In this document: positions 61,656 to 64,000 of the stretch, piece by piece
Position numbering within the stretch: position 1 is the stretch's first letter
Layout of the letters: every line of letters starts with the position of its first letter
Source: Megasphaera paucivorans
Lineage (GTDB): Bacteria > Bacillota > Negativicutes > Veillonellales > Megasphaeraceae
Length of the DNA: 64,000 nucleotides
Assembly: GCF_900103535.1 (NCBI RefSeq)
Contig: NZ_FNHQ01000001.1
Location: forward strand, 62,001-126,000
Direction of reading: 5' to 3'
Position numbers and translations under genes: made by a program
The notes under the pieces: model-generated
Seen by the model: only the letters and a program-made list of their open reading frames with translations
Database searches by the model: none
Told to the model about the DNA's origin: nothing

Positions 61656-62894
61656 TTATTTACTTCTTGTTATGATTCCCTTGTCGAGATACTGTTGAAT
61701 CACTTCCTCTGTATAGCCATATTCTTTTAATATGGCTATACTGTCTTGACCAATTTTCGGCGCCGGACAATTTACTGTCGGTTTAATCTCATCTGCTGCT
61801 GCCGGTTCCGACAAACAAAACCGCACGGGTGTCATAGCTTGTTTTGTCTTTGTCCCATCAAAATTCATAACGGGCACGATATACTCGTTCTCCAGTGCTT
61901 GCGGATCTGTTAAGGTATCCTTTACATGACGGATACAATCATATGCAATATCCGCTTTCTTCAAACGCTCTTCCATTTCTTCTCTTGTATGTCCGGCAAA
62001 AGCTTGTCCAATAATTTCCACCAATTCCGGTGCATTTTTTTTCGCATCAACAAATTTATAAAACCGGGGGTCATCAACCAAATCCGGTCGCCCTGCAACA
62101 TCTTTCATCAGAGTATTATAGTATCTCTCATGCTCCAATATGCTGATATATATCCAGTTGCCATCGGCACATTTAAAACTATCCATAACCGGAGACATGG
62201 GATTTTTCCTTGTTTTAGGATATTCATCACCATATTGAGTTGCTACGACCAGCGCGCTGCTGTTCCAAATTGCTTGGGCAAATAACGACACCATAATCTT
62301 ACAGCCTTTTCCCGTTTGTACCTTATTGAATAACGCTGCTGCAATTCCTCCTGCCAAAGAGCAAGAAGTCGTAGCATCTCCAAATCCATAGGGTGCGTTA
62401 ATGGGTGAAGTATCTTTTTCCGCAAAATCCATCATAGCACCGGACCTCGCCCAAAAAGCAACTACATCAAACCCCGGATTGTCCTTGGCCGGTCCAAAAT
62501 CACCATATCCATTCAGCTGTGCCCAGATAATATGCGGATATTTTTTATTTATTGTTTCATAATCAAGACCTAAACGTTTTAATGCTCCCGTTCTATAGCT
62601 TGATACAAACACATCGGCGGTTTCCAATAATGTATCCAATATGGATTGACCTTCTTCTGTTTTCAAGTTAAGGGACAATCCTCTTTTATTTGCATTATAT
62701 GTATCATATAAGGGATTGCAATTCTCATCAACAGGCGCTTTTAACGAGGTTCCCGAACTGCGGATCGGATCGCCAAACGGCGGCTCCACTTTAATAACAT
62801 CAGCTCCCCAGTCAGCCAATATTTTTGCAGCACCCGGTCCTGCCACAAAATAGGTTAAATCAATTACTTTTACTCCTTTTAAAGGATGAAACAT
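61656..62894 (-). CDS. Class III (CaiB/BaiF family) CoA-transferase
   Basis: 412 aa. Moves CoA between carboxylic acids through a mixed-anhydride and aspartyl-CoA mechanism. Seen: LKGVKVIDLTYFVAGPGAAK (~4-23), LADWGADVIKVEPP (~25-38), NKRGLSLNLKTEEGQ (~69), and the catalytic Asp in NPGFDVVAFWARSG (~150). Family members act on carnitine, bile acids, oxalate, mesaconate and others, so the acid cannot be named. AAGGAG precedes two near ATGs; the second (62894) has better spacing. Confidence 0.92.
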   Translation of the reverse strand: MFHPLKGVKVIDLTYFVAGPGAAKILADWGADVIKVEPPFGDPIRSSGTSLKAPVDENCNPLYDTYNANKRGLSLNLKTEEGQSILDTLLETADVFVSSYRTGALKRLGLDYETINKKYPHIIWAQLNGYGDFGPAKDNPGFDVVAFWARSGAMMDFAEKDTSPINAPYGFGDATTSCSLAGGIAAALFNKVQTGKGCKIMVSLFAQAIWNSSALVVATQYGDEYPKTRKNPMSPVMDSFKCADGNWIYISILEHERYYNTLMKDVAGRPDLVDDPRFYKFVDAKKNAPELVEIIGQAFAGHTREEMEERLKKADIAYDCIRHVKDTLTDPQALENEYIVPVMNFDGTKTKQAMTPVRFCLSEPAAADEIKPTVNCPAPKIGQDSIAILKEYGYTEEVIQQYLDKGIITRSK

Positions 62895-62928
62895 AGCATA
62901 CACTCCTTTTTATAATATATTCAATGTA

Positions 62929-64000
62929 TTATTTTAATATTTCACGGCTGATAACAACTCGTTGAATTTGATTCGTCCCTTCATAAATTTGTGTGATTTT
63001 AGCATCGCGCATCATTCTTTCAACAGGATACTCTCTGGAATACCCATATCCCCCCATAATTTGTATAGCATTTAAAGCTACTTGTACCGCCATATCAGAA
63101 GCAAATGTCTTTGCCATTGCCGCCTCTGTTCCAAACTTCACATTTGCATCCTTTAATTCGGCTGCATGATAGGTCAGTTGTCTAGCTGCTTCAATTTGAA
63201 TTGCCATATCTGCCAACATAAATCCAATAGATTGATTTACACAGATGGGTTTACCAAACTGTTCTCTCACCTTAGCATAATTTCGAGCCTCTTCATAAGC
63301 TCCTGCAGCAATTCCCGTCGCCAATGCAGCAATTCCAATCCGCGCAACATCCAATGTCATCATAGCAATCTTAAAACCTTCCCCATCCTTACCTAACTGA
63401 TTTTCTAAAGGGATTCTGCATTTATCAAAAATAAGCTCTGTTGTCGAAGAAGCCCGAATACCCATTTTAGATTCATGTTTACCAATAGAAAAACCGGGAG
63501 TTTCCTTTTCTATAATAAAAGCGGCCAATCCTTTAACCCCTTTAGCCCTATCTTTCGTAGCAAATACAACAAACGTATCCGCAGCTCCGCCATTGCTAAT
63601 GAAGCATTTACTGCCATGTATAACATACTCTTTTCCATCCTGTACTGCTGTCGTTGCCACTTTAGCCGCATCAGAACCTGCCCCCGCCTCAGTCAAAGCA
63701 AACGCTCCAATGGAGTTTCCCGCAGCTAACGAAGGAATATATTTTTCTTTTTGTGCATCTGTTCCAAACATAAGAATAGGCAATATTCCCGCTGCATTAT
63801 GGACAGCCACAATAGTAGCTGTAGATGCACAACCTTTGGCAATTTCTTCCAGAGCCGCCACACTCGACACCATATCCATGTCAGCTCCATCATATTTTTC
63901 AGGAACTGACATTCCCATAAACCCTAACTTTCCTAACTGTTTTATGTTTTCCCAAGGAAATTCTTCCGTCTCGTCATATTGTTTCGCCATAGGAGCAATT
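62929..64000 (-). CDS. Acyl-CoA dehydrogenase, 5' end missing
   Basis: FAD enzyme that interconverts acyl-CoA and 2-enoyl-CoA. The frame continues to the right edge (reading IAPMAKQYDETEEFPWENI), so ~25 N-terminal residues are outside. Seen: FALTEAGAGSDAAKVATTA (~91), CFISNGGAADTFVVFA (~128), KMGIRASSTTELIFD, and the catalytic Glu in AKITQIYEGTNQIQRVVI near the C terminus, as in short-chain (butyryl-type) enzymes and CaiA. No etfAB is visible, but they could lie just outside. First visible gene of the acd-CoA-transferase-crotonase run. Confidence 0.95.
   Translation of the reverse strand, partial: IAPMAKQYDETEEFPWENIKQLGKLGFMGMSVPEKYDGADMDMVSSVAALEEIAKGCASTATIVAVHNAAGILPILMFGTDAQKEKYIPSLAAGNSIGAFALTEAGAGSDAAKVATTAVQDGKEYVIHGSKCFISNGGAADTFVVFATKDRAKGVKGLAAFIIEKETPGFSIGKHESKMGIRASSTTELIFDKCRIPLENQLGKDGEGFKIAMMTLDVARIGIAALATGIAAGAYEEARNYAKVREQFGKPICVNQSIGFMLADMAIQIEAARQLTYHAAELKDANVKFGTEAAMAKTFASDMAVQVALNAIQIMGGYGYSREYPVERMMRDAKITQIYEGTNQIQRVVISREILK

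Noticed and set aside
1-64000. Mobile element or defence island
   Set aside because: No transposase, integrase, restriction, toxin-antitoxin or phage gene was seen, and the gene order is that of conserved core clusters.

Overview
The window reads as chromosome of a strictly anaerobic, low-to-mid GC bacterium of the Negativicutes (Veillonella/Megasphaera-like). Evidence seen in the sequence: a single-chain pyruvate:ferredoxin oxidoreductase, acetate kinase, a 4Fe-4S DUF362 protein, a T-box leader on cysS, Firmicutes-type gene orders (rimP-nusA-rnpM-ylxQ-infB-rbfA-nrnA-truB-ribF; secG-rnr-smpB; cysS-mrnC-rlmB-rae1-sigH) and acyl-CoA chemistry genes. The genus assignment is inference. There is no phage, insertion sequence, rRNA operon or CRISPR array in the window; most genes are on the minus strand.

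Layout: 1-3749, recJ-relA (stringent response and recombination; relA is cut by the window edge). 4093-9445, nifJ (PFOR) divergent from a LysR regulator and a small membrane protein. 9547-12087, HAD phosphatase, ackA and a lipoprotein. 12376-19041 (plus strand), tmcAL, clpB, a DUF362 ferredoxin protein, a diverged AdoMet decarboxylase-like protein and a small HD-GYP protein. 19042-23230 (minus), comF-recD2-chorismate mutase-two unknown membrane proteins behind one promoter. 23414-24862, a LysP-type permease. 24991-26664, a redox operon: atypical thioredoxin reductase, thioredoxin and OhrR, with two OhrR-like boxes at its promoter. 26853-27795, a carbamoyltransferase gene broken at a G8 run. 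28020-32717, cold shock protein, folA-thyA-recQ and an aminotransferase. 32791-40984, the translation/transcription operon rimP to ribF. 41119-47027, a replication/repair and cell-wall cluster (polA, mutM, coaE, lytic transglycosylase) with tRNA-Leu(CAG) inserted between two protein genes. 47183-48199, phosphate transporter. 48902-56012, smpB-rnr-secG and sigH-rae1-rlmB-mrnC-cysS, the latter led by a Cys T-box. 56330-59176, an AEC transporter, a small basic membrane protein and a large unrecognised HTH-like protein. 59362-64000, a GntP-family permease, crotonase, class III CoA-transferase and acyl-CoA dehydrogenase.

How it fits together: pyruvate is oxidised by PFOR to acetyl-CoA plus reduced ferredoxin, and AckA makes ATP from acetyl phosphate. 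Reduced ferredoxin may also feed a pyridine-nucleotide-independent thioredoxin reductase, since that flavoprotein lacks the usual NADPH motifs. The last four genes look like a take-up, CoA-activate, dehydrate and reduce pathway for a small hydroxy or unsaturated acid, analogous in logic to the carnitine (cai) operon; its substrate is not readable from sequence.

Best candidates for something undescribed: the 59.3-64 kb acid-reduction module with its unusual neighbouring regulator, the AdoMet decarboxylase homologue lacking key residues, the NADPH-motif-less thioredoxin reductase operon, the four-fold 8-bp repeat at the clpB promoter, the G8 frameshift, and the tRNA-Leu that abuts a downstream coding region without a visible ribosome binding site.
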